From contig OZ231126.1 of assembly GCA_965153355.1 (NCBI GenBank), positions 60,450,001-60,514,000 on the forward strand: a stretch of DNA of 64,000 nucleotides, given 5' to 3'. The notes below the pieces were generated by a model. It searched no databases and had not been told where the DNA came from. It saw nothing but the letters and a program-made list of their open reading frames with translations. The translations under genes and the position numbers were made by a program. Shown one piece after another: positions 31,984 through 43,503 of the stretch. The first letter of the stretch is position 1. The number at the start of each line of letters is the position of its first letter. The DNA comes from Flaccisagitta enflata (Eukaryota; Chaetognatha; Sagittoidea; Aphragmophora).

Positions 31984-33132
31984 CTAAAAAGAAATAGTCG
32001 CTAAAGCGTTAGATGGTCAGGGGTGCGCGTGCCCTGCCTAAGAGTAGGTTGTGAAACGCGGCCCGAATAGGTCATTGACCTATGCTTTAAGCACATAACA
32101 GGGCATTTTCCTCCTTCTCTTCTTCTTCTCCTCCGTCCCCTTCTGAAGCTCAGATCCTAGCCTCAGGTGATCCATGCCCAGCCAGTCTCCAGCTGGGCCT
32201 AATCCCCATGAAGCCCAAATGCAGGATGAGATTTGGGCCTGGGCTGAGATTTGAGCCTCAGGAATGGGTCTGAGCCTCAAGGTTGGGATTTAGGCCTCAA
32301 GGCTGATTTGGCCTCCAAGGCTGGGATTCAGGCAGAGGCTAGGATCTGGAGATCAGAGAAGTCAAAGGCCAGTCCTGCGTTAGATGGTCAGCGATACATG
32401 CCCCTCTTAATCAGTTGTGTTTGAAGTTGAGGGAGGGAGCAGGGCAGCGGCCCGGAAGGGGTTGATGACCTATGCTTTCACACGTGGGGAATTTTCTCCT
32501 TCTCCTCCAAGCATTTGGGATTTTGGCCTTCAAGCTGAGATTCAGACCTAAAGGCTGACATTTGGGCCTCGAGGTTGGGTTTTGGCCCTTGATGCTATGA
32601 TATGGGCCTCCAGGCTTGGATTTAGGCATCCAGGCTAGGATTTGGCTTCCAGGCTGGGTTTTGGGCCTCAAGGCTAAGATTTGAGCCTTGAGACTGAGCT
32701 TTAGGCCTCGAGAATGGGATTTTAGACTAGAGAATGGGATTTAGACCTCGAGGATATAATTTGGGCCACAAGGAAGGGATTTAGACCTAGGGAATGCGAT
32801 TTAAGCCTCTGGGATGGGATTTGGGCCTTGAGGCTGGAAGTAGGGCCTTGAGGCTGGGATTTAGGCTTCAAGGCTTTTGGATTTGGGCCTTAAGGCTGGG
32901 ATTTGGGCCTCAAGGCTGGGATTTGGGCTTTAAGGCTGGGATTTGGGCCTTGAGGCTAGGATCTGAGTCAGAAGGGGGGACGGAGGAGAAGAAGAAGGAG
33001 AAGGAGGAAAAAATGCCCCATATGTGCTAAAGCATAGGTCATCGACCCATTCGGGGCCGCTGCCTACAACCTACTTAGGCAGGGCACGCGTACCCCTGAC
33101 CATCTAACGCTTTAGCGACTATTTCTTTTTAG
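31984..33132. mobile_element. Best-preserved family-G element with long terminal inverted repeats
   Basis: The ends CTAAAAAGAAATAGTCGC and GCGACTATTTCTTTTTAG are exact inverses. The pairing continues for about 105 bases (AAGCGTTAGATGG, TGCCCTGCCTAAG, GACCTATGCTTTA), with few mismatches. Inside are a second G left arm (about 32370-32510) and GATTTGGGCCTCAAGGC minisatellites (32140-32345 and 32515-32965). There is no ORF of note. Confidence 0.88.
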
Positions 33133-33185
33133 GGCCACTGCCTAAGAGGAGAAGAGGACAAAGAAGAATAATTGTAATAGTCTTA

Positions 33186-34306
33186 AAAGCGTTAGATGGT
33201 CAGCGATTTCCGTGCCCTATGTGAGTGTATGGTATGAGGGTGGTTGGTGGGAGCCATGGCCCAAAGAGCCACACAACCTATCTGATTTTATTGAGCCTGG
33301 AGGCTACAAATTTGAGCCTGGAGAGCTGGGAATCGAAGCTTCATGACTGGAATAACAAACTTCATGACTGGTATTTGAGCTAATGCTGGGATTTAAGCCT
33401 GAAGCTGGGATTTGAGCCTGGAGGCTGGGATTTGAGCCTCAAGGCTGGGATTTGAGCCTTGAGCCTGGATTTGAGCCACGAGCCTGGGAGTTGAGCCTTG
33501 AGCCTGGGATTTGAGCCTCGAAGGCTAGGATTTGAGCCTCGAGCCAGGGATTTGAGCCTCGAGCCTGGGATTTGAGCTTCAAGCCTGGGATTTGAGCCTC
33601 CCGAGCTTGGATTGAGCCTCAAGCTCGGTTGCTCGAGCCTAAGTGCAGGCCTCTAGCCTGGAATTTGAGCCTCGAGGCTGGGATTTGAACCTCGAGGCTG
33701 GAATTTGAGCCTCGGGGGCTGGATTGAGCCTCAGGCTGGGTTTGAGCCTCGAGAGGCTGGGATTGGAAGGCCTCGAGGCTGGGATTTGGGCCTCGAGGCT
33801 AGAATTTGGTGACCTCGATGCTGGGCTATGTTCTCCCAGAAGTACACTGAAGAAAGAAAGATGAAGAGGAAAATTCCCCTGTGTGAAAAGCAGCATTAAA
33901 AGCGTTAGATGGTGTAGTGTGGGCAAGCAGTAACCGTACCCTGCTGATGTGTCGTTAGTAGAAGTTGAGGAGCAGAGCAGCGGCCCCGGGGTGATGACCT
34001 GTGCTTTCACACGCGGAAGGTGCATATCTTTCTCCCTCTTCCTTCTCCTCTGCCCCCCTCCCCTCAGGCCCATATCTTAACCTCGAGCCATATTCAGCCT
34101 CGAGGAGAACTAAATCAGTCTTAATTTAAATTCCTTAGGCTACAATTTGGACATAGTTGGGTTTTGGAGGCCTTGAGAGTTAGGATTTGGGCAGGCTAGA
34201 TATGGGCCTCGATGCTGGGGAGGGTGAAGAAGAGAGGAGAAGGGAGAATCTATATGTGTGAAAGCATACGTCATCGGCCCCCTTTGGGGCCGCTGCCCAA
34301 AAAAGA
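33186..34306. mobile_element. Two overlapping family-G copies
   Basis: Left arms start at about 33186 and 33893 (AAAAGCGTTAGATGG). The first has about 25 GGGATTTGAGCCTCGAGCCT-like units. The second is short, ending AAAGCATACGTCATCGGCCCC..GGGGCCGCTGCCC at 34297. Confidence 0.75.
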
Positions 34307-34307
34307 A

Positions 34308-35298
34308 AAGTCGCAAAAGCGTTAGATGGTCAGTGATGCCTGCCCTGCCTAAGTAGGTTGTGCTGGAAGTTGAGGGCCAGGCGCTTGACGAGGGTGCGAT
34401 GACCTATAACTTTCTTACATATAAATTTTCGTGTCCTCCCCCCTCCCCCCAGCCTCCAGGCCTACAGGGTGTTTCATGCCAAATTAGATATAAGAAAACG
34501 ATGCCATTCTGCTTCTAGAAATGCAAAAATATTTCTGAAAAAAGATTCAAAAGGCGCTTCAGCTCCGATTTTTTGTGTAAAAATTTCATAGGTTTGGGTC
34601 AAATATCTTGGCCACAACATGAATTGAAGTAAAATAGACATTTAAAGGAAAGTTTTTACATAATTTTGATTTTGAAAGGTCACTGCTGAATTACTCTTAT
34701 TACAAACGGCAGAGCCACAGATGCCAGATTAGACTCAATTAAAAATTTGATAAACTGATTTGGATAATCTGGTATCTGTAACTTCACTCATTAGAAATAG
34801 AACACTTCAAAAAAGAACTTTAGAAGTCAAAATCATGTTAAGAGCTTCTCCTTGAAATACTCATTTACTTCAAATTGATGTTGTGGCTTGAATTTTGACA
34901 ATAATTTTACAAAATAGGCTAAGTGCTGTTAAACTTTTACTAAAACTGTTTGCATTTTAAAACAGAATAATCATTTCTCTATTTTAACATGAAAAACATG
35001 TATGTCTCAGCCTCAGGCCATATCCAGCCTCAAAACCCAAATCCCAGTCTCTAAACCCAAATCATAAGGCTAGTATTTGGAGTCATAAATTTAGTATTTG
35101 GGCCTTGATTAGTTGGGTTTTGAGGGTTGGATTTGGGCCTCGAGACTTGGATTTGGGCCTCGAGGCTGGGATATGGGCCTTGAGGCTGAGATACAGGCCT
35201 GGAGGCTGGGGGAAGGGGGGGTACGAAGAAGAAGAAGGGAAAAATTCCCCATATGTGTGAAAGCATAGGTCATCGACCCCTTCGGGGCCGCTGCCCAA
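34308..35298. mobile_element. Family-G element split by a fold-back insertion
   Basis: The left arm GTCGCAAAAGCGTTAGATGG runs to the start of a minisatellite at about 34460. Sequence of a different kind follows (34463-35010). The G minisatellite then resumes and ends GAAAGCATAGGTCATCG..GGGGCCGCTGCCC. Confidence 0.75.
34463..35010. mobile_element. Fold-back insertion inside family G
   Basis: Inverted blocks face each other: ACAGATGCCAGATTA / TAATCTGGTATCTGT, and TTGGCCACAACAT / ATGTTGTGGCTTGA with GAAGTAAA / TTTACTTC. The interior is AT-rich, unlike the host element. Confidence 0.7.
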
Positions 35299-35774
35299 AA
35301 GGAGGCAAACAGCGGAAAAGAAAAAGTAAAGAAATGTAGTTGACGTTGAAAAACAGCGAGACAAAAAAGAAGATCCCTGGAGAAATTGTATAGAAAATAG
35401 GGTATTTAATAGGAATGGAGAAAACAAGGCATTGGCGGAGGCGGGACTTTGTTACGACAGAGGGACAGTGAGCATTGACCAACGGTTGACACAAAGAAAA
35501 TATAATGGAATAAACAAATGAAAGTGGACAGGATGATTAAAGAGAAAGAAAGTTAAAGGCAAAAAACAAGGTCAAGGGAATGATAAAAGACGAGGAAAAG
35601 CTGGATTATTTTTAGTAGATTTGACAGGGATCCAAAAGAGGGCGAAAAAAGGAGGTCAATGGTTTTAACAGAGAAGAAGTGGCTCACGGAAACGACAAAG
35701 TTTCGACCTCAACTTGACCCCTGATGGGTTGACACCGCACCAATCTGGTATAGGCCTAAAGAAAGAGAGAGGAA
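35299..35774. other. Purine-rich intergenic sequence
   Basis: No gene or repeat family is recognised. Confidence 0.5.
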
Positions 35775-36102
35775 GGGCGTGTTTCTAGTGAGCGCCAAAA
35801 ACGCGTTCATTCCCGTGAAACGCGATAACAGCGTGAACACATATTCAAGCATTTCAACTGTCCCACAAGTGAGTGAGCGAAGTGAGTGAGCAAAGCCCAT
35901 GAGCAAACGAGCAGACGAAAGCAAACGCTCTTTCTGCCAATAATGCAGCGGCGTAGCAAAGCAGCGAAATAATGGCTCAGCGTAAGCAAACAATGTGGCA
36001 GTATGTAAAGTGGGCGCTTCTGAGTGGCGGTGCGAGCAATAAACCTAGCGAGCGACCGAGTGGCCCTTTTAAAACGCGATCGTCTTTGACTAGAAACGCC
36101 CC
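35775..36102 (+). mobile_element. Family-K element 3 (longest copy)
   Basis: GGGCGTGTTTCTAGTG start and GACTAGAAACGCCC end. The middle is expanded relative to other copies. Confidence 0.85.
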
Positions 36103-36570
36103 CAAAGTGAAAGAAAAAGAGAGAGAGAAGAAAAAATGGCACCAGAAAGAACAGACAGGGAATGAAAAAAAAAGGTGAGAGGCTTGTGCAGATAGAGGAA
36201 GATAAAACTTCCGAGATAGGGGAGGGTGATGTATTTGAAACGATGAAGGAGATTACATCTAACCCATGGGGAAAATTGGTAGACACCCTAACAAGACAGA
36301 GGAAGACAGTAGCAGTAGATGCGATATGTGTGCAATGAAAAGGATCTAAGTCCACGTCTCAAGAAATGTAAAGCAAACGGTAAATGGTATACCCTTCAAA
36401 AAGGAATTGCGAAAGAGACAGACTGAAGCATGAGAGGGCTGTTATGTATGAAATGATAGTGGCTAATTATGACTATATGGACCAAGAAATGAATAGAAAG
36501 AAAAGGAAGGCATGAAGTGGCAGCCGAGTTGAGTGAAGAAGCAGAAGAGGAAGTGTCTCGATAAGATTAT
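36103..36570. other. Purine-rich intergenic sequence
   Basis: GA-rich with no convincing coding signal. Confidence 0.5.
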
Positions 36571-36803
36571 GGGCGTGTTTCTAGTGAAGATGAAAAACGC
36601 GTTTGTTCCCATTGAACGCATTTACAGCGTGAACACTATATTCATAATTTCCTTCGTCCCACGTGTGAGCAAAGTAAGTGAGCAAGCCCGTGAACGGAGC
36701 GTGGCGGAGCGCTGCGGGCGAATGAGGCAGGTGAGCCAGTGCGAACAAGCTCGTGCCTGTAGCAGCCAAATAACAGTTCAAAACACGATTATCTCTGACT
36801 CTA
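36571..36803 (+). mobile_element. Family-K element 4, diverged
   Basis: GGGCGTGTTTCTAGTG start. The right end (CTCTGACTCTATTGCC) is mutated. Confidence 0.75.
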
Positions 36804-37099
36804 TTGCCATCATGTACTGATGGAAAACCGAAATAGAAGAGCAACAAAGAGGCGTACAAGGTTGAAGGTCAGAGGTGGGGGTAGAGGCATCCCAGCGGGC
36901 GGGGAATATATATTCGGTGAATCTCGTGGCATTTATCGACGTCAGAGAAAAACGCCAATAAAAGTGACAAAAACAGATTTTTCCATCTCTTCCCCGCTCT
37001 TTTCTTCTCTTCTGCTTCTTTTTATCTTTGCTCTACTGTCTACATATAAGTCAAACTTCTTAAGATCAGTCCATCGATCTTTTTCAAGTATACATCATC

Positions 37100-37165
<66 letters not shown>
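37100..37165. repeat. (TATC)n microsatellite
   Basis: About 16 TATC units. Confidence 0.97.
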
Positions 37166-37209
37166 CTCTATCAATTTGGCTTCCAATAAGGTGTACATGG
37201 AATGGGGAA

Positions 37210-37332
37210 ATACAACCAAATTATGTTCCTCTACCTCCAACAGGTTACAATGCACAATGGAAGTTAAAAAAAAATTGAAAAAAAGAATGTCCCTATATAC
37301 ACTAAAAAAAGACTCTCTGCCCTATGTGCGTT
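37210..37332 (+). repeat. Interspersed repeat of about 125 bp, copy 2
   Basis: Matches the reverse complement of 5645-5765. The frame at 37176-37658 starts inside it and continues into sequence without recognised domains, so I do not call a gene. Confidence 0.7.
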
Positions 37333-37859
37333 GGTCGCGCTTTGCTTTGAATTTACTTCATTTGAGACCACAAGGACTGGATAGAATTGAGGGTCAAACT
37401 GTTTCCTGGCCAACCGGGGAAAAGCTTGACCATGTTGGGTGTGCCACTGCTTGGTTGCAGCAGCAAGATGCGCCTGAGCCGCTTTTGGTTTGGAGGAGAG
37501 AACAGCATGAAATAAGAGGCATTTTTTTTTGCCATTTTGAATTGAAGAAGCAATTTTGTTTTTCATGTCATTTCTTAACGCTTAGAGATAATTGGACGCG
37601 GTTTGCGCCATTCAATTGGAAATTTGTTCTAGTTTCAGAATCTCACCAATTTTGCTAAGAAAATATCATTTGGAATAGAGATATTGTTCAATAACTGAGG
37701 TGATAAACATACAATAAGGGCGGCTAATCGCCGTAGGAAAAAAGTCGTAAATGCTGCTGGAAAAAATGAGAGAGAAAAAGAGAGAGAGAGAAAGAGACAA
37801 GACAGGCGCCTTCCGCTCGGCCCTAAGCTCGGCCTAAAACTCGCTCGTGGGACGGGAGA

Positions 37860-38035
37860 GACGGAGCAGACGAACGGACCGGACGGGGGCAGGGGCAGAC
37901 GGGCAGACGGGCAGAGGGCGGGGCAGAATGGACAGGCAGAAAGACAGACAGAGAGAGACAGACAGACAGAGAGAGACAGACAGACAGACCCAGAGAAGAC
38001 AGACGGACAGGCAGAACCCAGACAGACCAGGCTTA
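37860..38035. repeat. (GACA)n-rich tract
   Basis: GACAGACAGA and GGGGCAGACGG units. Similar words fill the centres of R elements, but no R termini flank it. Confidence 0.8.
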
Positions 38036-38997
38036 GTGCGCTGATTATTTTGAGAAAAATTCAAAAAATGCGAAAAAATAAAAAAAGATTTAAAAAATCA
38101 TAGCTCCAAAACTATCAATCGCACAGAATTCTGCTTGGCGTCATCTGAAAGAGGAGAATTAGCTCTTTCTTAGCTATTAATTTCATGCGTAGTCTCGTTC
38201 TGCCCCCAAAATGCAGCAACTTCCCCACGCGCCTCATAAAACAAAGGGAAATCCGTTTTTCTCTGCAGGACTCAAAAAGATCGAAGGGACTTCGTCTCTT
38301 CGACTTTTTTCCAAATGAGCTTGGTAGTAAGAGAGCCAATTCAAATAAGCTGAATGTGATAGGGCAAGATTGGGCTACCTTGGTTGAGTCCGATTGGGGC
38401 GGTGATATGAAGAAAGGGGCATAGGCATTTGGTTGCAGACGCAAAAAAAAAGAAGATGCCCTCTAATGCCAATTGTGACCGATAGGTAGATTGACATTTA
38501 GACAGACTAGCCGACGGACCAACGGACTTACAGACGAAGAAGCGTGCTGTGTCGCTGAAAAAAAACGATGTCCCTGATTGGAGCCTCGTATGAGTTATGG
38601 AACCGCGCGTGAATTATTTATTAAATCACGCACGCATAATCCTATGCATATATCCTTTGTACCGGCTGGCATCGATGTGATTAATGAAGCTCGGTAGGAC
38701 CGTCCGACTATTCATTGGAGGCTCTCATTAGTGAGGCTCATTAGCGGAGCCATCGCTGATCGCCAGTGTTCATCAAATACACGCGCACGTTTTATTCTTC
38801 TTTGTTACGATCCGCCGTTTCTAATCGATGAGACGCGACTGCGGCCGTAACCGCGACTACGCATTTGCCTGTCTGTAATATATTGGGTGTACTTCAAACA
38901 AATCGCAGACAGAAGGAAACTAACGGGTCGTCAGAAAAAATGATTTTGAAGTTCATGTGATTGATTGTGATTTTTTCTACAATTTTTAGGTGCGATA
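38036..38997. other. Intergenic sequence
   Basis: Overlapping frames at 38115-38444 on both strands lack motifs. A degraded R-like 5' end (CCGACGGACCAACGGAC, then GTGTCGCTGAAAAA) is near 38505-38560. Confidence 0.45.
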
Positions 38998-39117
38998 AAG
39001 CACCTCTATAACTGGCTGTGTCCGTTGGTCAGTTGGTTGGTCGGTCTGTCGGTCTGTCGGTAACGCATTCGTTCGACGATCAACACGTCGCACCTTATTG
39101 GCCTACTAGGCCTTGTT
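38998..39117 (+). mobile_element. Family-R variant with AGGTGCGA termini
   Basis: It starts AGGTGCGATAAAGCACCT, has GGTTGGTCGGTCTG, and ends TCGCACCT-TATT, hairpin GGCCTACTAGGCC, CTTGTT. The terminal words pair exactly and differ from the common R words. Confidence 0.82.
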
Positions 39118-39201
39118 TTTCTTATTATCTCAAGAAAATTTTTAAAAAAGATATATAAAAGAACAGTAATAACGGACCTTCATGAGCCTGTTGGTAATTA
39201 A

Positions 39202-39412
39202 CAAGTAACGCGGGATCACAATATCGTTGCGGACGGGTGGGCAGGGGCATCCAACCCCCATTTGGACCCCACGCCCCCCAACCACACACAATCATCTAAA
39301 GCGCTCACTTTCCTACTTTTTTACTCATGCTCACGGACAGACCAGCCAACCAACGGACCAATGGACTGACGGACGGACGGACAAAGCCTCATAGAATTGC
39401 CTGTCCGCAACT
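39202..39412 (-). mobile_element. Family-A element, full length
   Basis: CAAGTAACGCGGGATCACAATATCG at the 3' end and GTCCGCAACT at the 5' end. The core is very close to the copy at 51698. Confidence 0.87.
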
Positions 39413-39459
39413 AGAAATAAGTCTCATTTCAGACCAAGTTCTTAATCCAACTGGTAAAA

Positions 39460-39892
39460 AACCAGGCCGGAGACTCGGGCCAAGACGGTGCGCCGGGCGT
39501 TATCATTTCTTAGACCTATCCCTAGCTCCATCAGACCTATCCCTAGCTCTATCAGACCTATCCCTATTTCTATCAGACCTATCCCGAGCTCTATCAGGCC
39601 TATCCCGAGCTCTATCAGACCTATCCCGAGTTCTATCAGACCTATCAACAGCTCTATCAGACCTATCCTCTGACCTGTCCGACCTATCACCAGACCTATC
39701 TGACCTATCCCCAGCTCTATCAGACCTGACCATAGCTGGTTACTTTAATGAATGAAATGACGAGTATCATTAATGATGAACGAAATGAGTTTTCAATTGA
39801 TTTCAAACATAATTAGCGATATTTCATTCGAGCATGACCAACAGTGATGGACGGACGGACAGAGCCTCTTATAGAGGTGCGATGGCGCATCT
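39460..39892 (-). mobile_element. Family-R variant filled with a 21-bp minisatellite
   Basis: The 3' end (read from the left) is AACCAGGCCGGAGACTCGGGCC, then GGTGCGCC. The 5' end is AGAGGTGCGATGGCGCATCT. Between them lie about 11 units of AGACCTATCCCTAGCTCTATC (39511-39735), then about 100 bases and GACGGACGGACAGAG. Confidence 0.7.
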
Positions 39893-39959
39893 AAAAATCA
39901 TCCTAGCATATTTCTGAATCATTTCCAGTGATTTTTTGTTCTTTTCGAGATTTTCAACT

Positions 39960-40029
39960 CGAGCGAGACCAACCAGCCAACCGACTGACCAACAGACAGG
40001 GCCTCTTACAGAGGTACTATGGCGTACCT
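39960..40029 (-). mobile_element. Family-R variant 5' fragment
   Basis: AACCAGCCAACCGACTG, then GAGGTACTATGGCGTACCT, a near-palindromic terminus. Confidence 0.65.
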
Positions 40030-40556
40030 AAAAAGTGGCAATTCTGACCACTCGATACTTTCCAACTTGATTGAAGTTCTGTTTACGATTGAGAATTGAC
40101 GCCGATCGTTCATCTGGTTGGATAGACTGAGGGCAATATTCGCAATTACTCACGCAAGTGACGCAACTACTAACAAAGCCATTGATTTAGCCACGGCAAG
40201 TACAGAGCAGAGCGCGTTCAAGCGGTTTAACTAAAGCTCTGATTTGGCCTTGGTAGGTGAACAAGTTTGTGTTGCATCGAACAAAACGGTGAGGTCACGC
40301 CACAGTGAATGAGTTTGAAAAACGAATGTTTTACTGTTAGTTGTTGAATGATGTATAAAAAAAAATATAGATCTTGTACATGTTTTTAATCCACAGTGTT
40401 CCAAAGTTGTCCAAAACTCCTTTTTCTATTTCTTCTATTTGTTTGTATTTTAACCCCAAGTTAGAAGGTCCATCTCTTGAAAATGGCAAGAGATAGCACT
40501 CCGCTAAAAATTTCATGCTGTCATCTTTGCTGAGATAACCCCAACAAAACTACTGA
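40030..40556. other. Intergenic sequence
   Basis: No gene or repeat is recognised. Confidence 0.5.
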
Positions 40557-40798
40557 GGGCGTGTTTCTAGTGCGCGCCAAAACCGCGTTTGTTCCTGTGA
40601 AACGCGATAACAGTGTGAACACATATTCAAGAATTTCAACTGTCCCACGAGGGAGTAAGCAAGTGAGTGAGCGGAGTGAATGGAGCAAGCGAGTGTAGCA
40701 AAGCAGAGCGCAGAGGAGCGAGTAAGCGGAGTGAACGGTGCGAGTGAACGAACGTAGCGAGCGACCGAGTGGCCCTTTCAAAACGCGATTGTCTTTGG
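40557..40798 (+). mobile_element. Family-K element 5, right end lost
   Basis: GGGCGTGTTTCTAGTG start. It stops after AAACGCGATTGTCTTTG without the CTAGAAACGCCC terminus. Confidence 0.8.
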
Positions 40799-40827
40799 AT
40801 AATCAGCTTATTTGACTTTTCCTGTAC

Positions 40828-41008
40828 CTGAAATATGATCTCAAAATCATGATCATGATCTGTATTCCATGGTCTCGGCTCTCGAAATAATGAGTTTAGA
40901 ACTTTGGATTTGGTGTCGATTTTGTCGGTCGAAGATTCCGAGGTGTCGCCTTTGCGTGATATGAGGCGGGGGAACCACTGTAGTCCGAATCCAATTGTCA
41001 AAATGAGG
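40828..41008 (-). CDS. Candidate internal coding exon
   Basis: On the minus strand the frame is open from about 41028 and ends at a good donor, TTTCAG|GTACAGG (40828/40827). A possible acceptor is ACTTTACTAG at 41010-41009. It encodes a short hydrophobic stretch followed by a hydrophilic Ser/Asp/Lys-rich segment and ..DHDHDFEIIFQ. The family is not recognised. Partner exons are not found; the K element at 40557-40798 lies 30 bases downstream. Confidence 0.4.
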
Positions 41009-41083
41009 CTAGTAAAGTCTCTATCCACTCAAGTCAGAATCGGACTTGAGTGGTTTGGTAACTCAACTACCCATTCGGTCTAG

Positions 41084-41085
<2 letters not shown>

Positions 41086-41168
<83 letters not shown>
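41086..41168. repeat. (TC)n microsatellite
   Basis: About 40 TC units. Confidence 0.97.
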
Positions 41169-41171
<3 letters not shown>

Positions 41172-41474
41172 CTGACTGCTGAATATCCTTTCCTCAACAA
41201 AGTCTTTGTAATAATTAGCGAGCTAGAGAAAAAACTGAGTTAAAGTCTCCAGTTATGGTCGTGTTACTAAGCAACGTACTTAACTAGACATTGCATACAC
41301 AAGATTTGACCAGTGATTGGTGATGCCAATTTTCGCACATTGGACTACGATCGAGTGGCCAATGCTTATAAGAGAGAAAGAGAGAGAGGCAGAGGCAATG
41401 ACTTTTTAAATGTCCCACCTGATCCTCTCATCTTACCTGTTTCGATGCCCAAAAGCTTGAATTAATCTTTTTTT

Positions 41475-41700
41475 AGTTGTGTGCACGCGACTCTATACCC
41501 CGCTTTGTCTGTCCGTCCATCCGTCCGTCGGTTGGTTGGTCGGTCGGTCACACTTTTACTTTTTTTATCAATTTTATATCTTTAAGTCATTTAATGTCAA
41601 TCAAGAGCATACTGAGTCATTCTAAGTCATTTTAAGTCATTCTAAGTCATTCAAAGTCAAGCTGTCAGTCTCGCACGCGACTTATAGGTGTTGGCCTATA
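41475..41700 (+). mobile_element. Family-R element with internal AAGTCATTCT repeat
   Basis: AGTTGTGTGCACGCGACT start, GGTTGGTTGGTCGGTCGG, about five AAGTCATT units, then GCACGCGACTTATAGGTGTTGGCC. The 3' end is of the type seen in the giant copy at 10709. Confidence 0.8.
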
Positions 41701-41704
41701 CTAT

Positions 41705-41974
41705 AACAAGGCCGCATACATGGTTTCTCAAGTGTCATACGGGTGGACAGAAGCATTTGTAAAAAAGGCGATCTAACCATTTTTGGCAGGACCAGTAATG
41801 CAAAAACCGCCCGTAAAAGCCGCACGGTATTCCAGCCGCGGAGGGTTGGGCAGGAGTAGTGATGCGAACATCGCTTGGAATTCAAACAATTTACGAGGGG
41901 ATGGACGGACCAACCTACCGACCGACCGACCTAATGACAAACACAGCAAGCTGTAGAGTCGCGTGTCCACAACT
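41705..41974 (-). mobile_element. Family-R element, possibly two copies fused
   Basis: AACAAGGCCGCATACATGG start, with an internal second 3'-end-like block (CGGTATTCCAGCCGCGGAGGG), and GTCGCGTGTCCACAACT end. Confidence 0.7.
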
Positions 41975-41994
41975 AAAAACCTGAGCTCCACCAA

Positions 41995-42063
41995 CTGTCC
42001 GATGGACCAACCGATTGACCGACCAACGGACATAGCGTGTTATAGAGTTGCGTGCAAGTGACT
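41995..42063 (-). mobile_element. Family-R 5' fragment
   Basis: ACCAACCGATTGACCGACC, then GTTGCGTGCAAGTGACT. Confidence 0.65.
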
Positions 42064-42251
42064 AAAACTTGTTGGTCGCAGTTATTACGTCAAAGCCGCA
42101 GTTACTACGTCAAAGTAAAAAAAAAAATGACGTTGAATAACTCTGGATTGAATATATTGGCCTTATTGTCACTGTTGATTACTGAGAATCCTAAAAAGTT
42201 TACCCGTGTATGGCAGCAATTGATTTGTTTGGCCGCAATATGCCAGATTTA

Positions 42252-42410
<159 letters not shown>

Positions 42411-42553
42411 AATGCTGTTCCTTTCATTATGATTATTGCGTTTGATGAGGCTATGATGTTTCCGATGATTGAAAATATTGATGATAGAGGCCTCCATCCA
42501 TCTTTAAGTCGATCTGTTAGCAATGTTTTTTTTCCCCGAATTCTTGGTCATAT

Positions 42554-42556
<3 letters not shown>

Positions 42557-42585
<29 letters not shown>

Positions 42586-42643
42586 AGACGACGACGACTA
42601 TGATGATGATGATGATGATCATGACGATGAGGACGACGACGAC

Positions 42644-42732
<89 letters not shown>

Positions 42733-42785
42733 CGATGATGATGATAAGGATGATGATGATGATGAGAATGATGATGATGATGATT
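42557..42785. repeat. (GAC)n(GAT)n trinucleotide array
   Basis: GAC units grade into about 45 GAT units. A G-like end (GTTATCGGCCCTCTTGGGGCGCTG) follows at 42830-42855, so it may once have filled a G element. Confidence 0.95.
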
Positions 42786-42914
42786 TGTACTATCTTGACA
42801 ATGAAAAAAAAAGATATATGTGAACACAAAGGTTATCGGCCCTCTTGGGGCGCTGTCTAAAACATTTTTGTCAGTGTTTAACATCCAAGCGAAAAAAACA
42901 AAACAAAATCTTTG

Positions 42915-43155
42915 ATCATTTTTAAGCTCCATGAAAGATCTTTCAAATGGCCCAATGCTGGTCGTCCTAGTTTAATTCCTTTTTAAGTGGCAGTAACTTC
43001 CACCATATCCAGACAGGACTCAAATGAAAGATATTTCAAAGAGCTTTTCAAACATCACGGATTTTCCTTAGTTTCTCTTACGTTTAGTTGGTTAAACTAG
43101 GTTTTAAAAATCCGCCATTTTTTTTTTCAACGCCAAGGTTTGGTTGTAAGAAAAA
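42915..43155. repeat. Interspersed repeat, copy 1
   Basis: ACTCAAATGAAAGATATTTC..GAGCTTTTCAAA..AAAATCCGCCA recurs with changes at 49720-49870. The left part (CTCCATGAAAGATCTTTC) is an inverted relative of the right. Confidence 0.6.
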
Positions 43156-43280
43156 TCATGATAGGATTTTGATATTTTTACTTTGACATGAACTCGTAAC
43201 ATTAAGATAGAAATTATGAGTAAGATACTTTTAACACAAAGGTTTCTCTTAGAGACATCATATGTCTGGCGACGAATTAA

Positions 43281-43418
43281 TGATGGAATAAAGACTTCAC
43301 ATAAAGGTACACATACATTTATTTCGTGGAAGAAAGTCTAAATTTTCGAGCATTTTGGAATACTCATATTTCAGAGACAGAAAAGAGAGAGCCTGTATGT
43401 GAAGTCTTTATTCCATCA
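43281..43418. repeat. Inverted repeat with 23-bp arms
   Basis: TGATGGAATAAAGACTTCAC at 43281 and its inverse GTGAAGTCTTTATTCCATCA ending at 43418. Confidence 0.8.
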
Positions 43419-43441
43419 CACCACATTAACATAAAGTTTAT

Positions 43442-43503
43442 TTTCATGATGGAGAATTGCAGTGCAGTTTTGCAAACTTGCACTGTTAATCTCCATCATG
43501 AAA
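43442..43503. repeat. Hairpin-forming palindrome
   Basis: TTTCATGATGGAGA..CAGTGCAG and CTTGCACTG..TCTCCATCATGAAA face each other around a short loop. Confidence 0.8.

Noticed and set aside
32794-33622. Periodic ORFs (..GFGPQGWDLG.. type) in G elements
   Set aside because: The 20-21 bp minisatellite keeps frames open. Unit length varies and no start, conserved frame or domain is present.
37176-37658. 160-codon ORF on the plus strand
   Set aside because: It begins inside a dispersed repeat also present at 5645-5765. The remainder has no recognised domain or splice support.
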